This document shows positions 62,732 through 64,000 of a stretch of DNA of 64,000 nt, in pieces. The DNA comes from Thalassospira tepidiphila MCCC 1A03514 (GTDB taxonomy: Bacteria; Pseudomonadota; Alphaproteobacteria; Rhodospirillales; Thalassospiraceae): the NCBI RefSeq assembly GCF_001662875.1, contig NZ_JPVZ01000005.1:248001-312000 (forward strand), given 5' to 3'. The notes under the pieces were generated by a model, which was given only the letters and a program-made list of their open reading frames with translations, was not told the DNA's origin and ran no database searches. The translations under genes and the position numbers were made by a program. Every line of letters starts with the position of its first letter. The stretch's first letter is position 1.

Positions 62732-63220
62732 TTACCGATAAGGTGCGTCTGCCTCCAATCGTGCAGCAAGCTCGGCTTCCCAACGCTCGCCGTTTGCCAG
62801 GAGTTTGTCCTTGTCATAGAACAGCTCCTCGCGGTTTTCGGTTGCGAACTCGAAGTTCGGACCTTCGACGATGGCATCCACCGGGCAGGCTTCCTCGCAG
62901 AAGCCACAATAGATGCATTTCGTCATATCAATGTCGTAACGCGTGGTACGACGCGAACCGTCGTTGCGCGGCTCGACCTCAATGGTGATGGCCTGTGCCG
63001 GGCAAATGGCTTCGCAAAGTTTGCAGGCGATGCAACGCTCTTCGCCGTTCGGGTAACGGCGCAGTGCGTGTTCGCCACGGAAACGCGGGCTCAGCGGACC
63101 TTTTTCGTACGGGTAGTTGATCGTCACCTTGGGCTTGAACATATATTTCAAGGTGAGCGCCATTCCCGAAACGAGTTCCGCGAGCAGGAAGCTCCGGGCC
63201 GTCCGATCAATAAATGACAT
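62732..63220 (-). CDS. nuoI: NADH-quinone oxidoreductase subunit I
   Basis: Peripheral-arm subunit carrying clusters N6a and N6b close to the quinone site. The 162 residues have two 4Fe-4S motifs, [12 protein letters not shown] and [12 protein letters not shown], each followed by the typical AI segment, and an N-terminal amphipathic helix that contacts the membrane ([20 protein letters not shown]). Confidence 0.98.
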   Translation of the reverse strand: MSFIDRTARSFLLAELVSGMALTLKYMFKPKVTINYPYEKGPLSPRFRGEHALRRYPNGEERCIACKLCEAICPAQAITIEVEPRNDGSRRTTRYDIDMTKCIYCGFCEEACPVDAIVEGPNFEFATENREELFYDKDKLLANGERWEAELAARLEADAPYR

Positions 63221-63251
63221 CGTTTACCTCTCTCTTTCCGATGCGCGGCGA

Positions 63252-64000
63252 TCAGGCCGGGACCTTGTCAAAAACAACGAGGAACGTGGCAACCAGCATG
63301 ACCCATGCGAAAGACAGCGGCAGGAAGATTTTCCAGCCCAGACGCATCAGTTGGTCATAACGGTAACGCGGGAAGGTTGCACGGACCCACAGGAAGATGA
63401 ACAGAACGAAGCAGATCTTGATGATGAACCAGATTGCGCCCGGGATGAATTCGAGGAACGGCAACGGCGCGCTCCAGCCACCCAGGAACAGAATGGCGCA
63501 CAGGCCACTCATCAGGATCATGTTCGCGTATTCACCCAGGAAGAACAGCGCAAAGGTCATTGCCGAATAGTCGACGTTATAACCCGAGACCAGTTCGGCT
63601 TCCGCTTCGGGAAGGTCAAACGGTGCGCGGTTGGTTTCTGCCAGAATGGATACGATAAAGACGATGAACATCGGGAAGTGATAAACGAAGTTCCACTCCC
63701 AGATACCACCGACCTGCCCGCGGACAATGTCGCTGAGGTTCAGCGAACCGGTCGTCAGCAGAACCGAGATGATGATCAGGCCAATCGAAATCTCATACGA
63801 AACCATCTGGGCGCCGGAACGCAGCGCACCAAGGAAGGCGTATTTGGAGTTCGATGCCCAACCGGCCATCACGATACCGTAAACACCCAGCGAAGAAATC
63901 GCGAAGATGTAAAGAATACCGACATTCAGATCGGCCAGAACCATGCCCTCGTCGAACGGAATAACCGCCCAGGCAATGATTGCCAGAATAAAGGTCAGCA
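63252..64000 (-). CDS. nuoH: NADH-quinone oxidoreductase subunit H (5' end outside window)
   Basis: Membrane subunit at the junction with the peripheral arm, forming much of the quinone chamber. The reading frame stays open to the window edge, so about 248 C-terminal residues are visible of roughly 340 expected. Family segments seen: [20 protein letters not shown] (immediately inside the window edge), [40 protein letters not shown] and [19 protein letters not shown] Met at 63944 lies inside the gene and is not the start. Confidence 0.97.
   Translation of the reverse strand, partial: LTFILAIIAWAVIPFDEGMVLADLNVGILYIFAISSLGVYGIVMAGWASNSKYAFLGALRSGAQMVSYEISIGLIIISVLLTTGSLNLSDIVRGQVGGIWEWNFVYHFPMFIVFIVSILAETNRAPFDLPEAEAELVSGYNVDYSAMTFALFFLGEYANMILMSGLCAILFLGGWSAPLPFLEFIPGAIWFIIKICFVLFIFLWVRATFPRYRYDQLMRLGWKIFLPLSFAWVMLVATFLVVFDKVPA

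Overview
The window is a stretch of core chromosome from a Gram-negative alphaproteobacterium. Gene order, moderate GC content, an alphaproteobacterial LexA box (GAAC-N7-GAAC), an E1-beta subunit with its own lipoyl domain and an LpxI-type lipid A pathway all point to the Rhodospirillales. A Thalassospira-like marine genus is my best guess, but that is inference from memory of gene order, not from any search. I see no transposase, integrase, phage gene, CRISPR array, tRNA or rRNA.

Layout. 1-1420: end of pgpA, cinA, and a convergent RatA/COQ10-type START protein. 1470-8010 (minus strand): pyruvate dehydrogenase block pdhA-pdhB-pdhC-lpdA-lipA. 8576-14790 (minus): ftsB, eno, kdsA, pyrG, secG, tpiA, that is glycolysis, CTP, KDO and secretion genes broken up by clear intrinsic terminators. 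15142-24016 (mostly plus): ppiD, trpE, then trpG-trpD-trpC-moaC and lexA. A convergent YibQ-like deacetylase gene separates trpE from trpG. 24094-29739: comEC (minus), gltX and gltA (plus), gloA (minus). 29815-42190 (minus): a 13-gene envelope cluster, pyrH-frr-uppS-cdsA-dxr-rseP-bamA-skp-lpxD-fabZ-lpxA-lpxI-lpxB, with many overlapping start and stop codons. 42357-49930: rpsB-tsf, dnaE, lolC-lolD. 50047-56743: proS, an unknown exported protein, a DUF1467 protein, mce, rnj, coaX, birA. 56746-64000: respiratory complex I genes nuoN back to nuoH, the last cut by the window edge.

How the genes fit together. The PDH complex, enolase, triosephosphate isomerase, citrate synthase and complex I form the central carbon and respiratory core. 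The long envelope cluster carries isoprenoid entry (Dxr), undecaprenyl carrier (UppS), phospholipid head-group activation (CdsA), outer-membrane protein assembly (BamA, Skp), the site-2 protease and lipid A synthesis. KdsA (KDO) and LolCD (lipoprotein export) lie elsewhere in the window and serve the same outer membrane.

The least explained parts are non-coding. (1) A roughly 300-bp imperfect palindrome (13201-13501) fills the secG-pyrG gap. (2) A strong plus-strand terminator with nine Ts (52367-52397) lies where every neighbouring gene runs on the minus strand, and is preceded by several small hairpins; this suggests an unannotated small RNA. (3) Paired inverted repeats lie upstream of ftsB and of pdhA. 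Many start codons were moved downstream from the longest open frame on the basis of Shine-Dalgarno placement and family N-termini; each case is stated in its entry.
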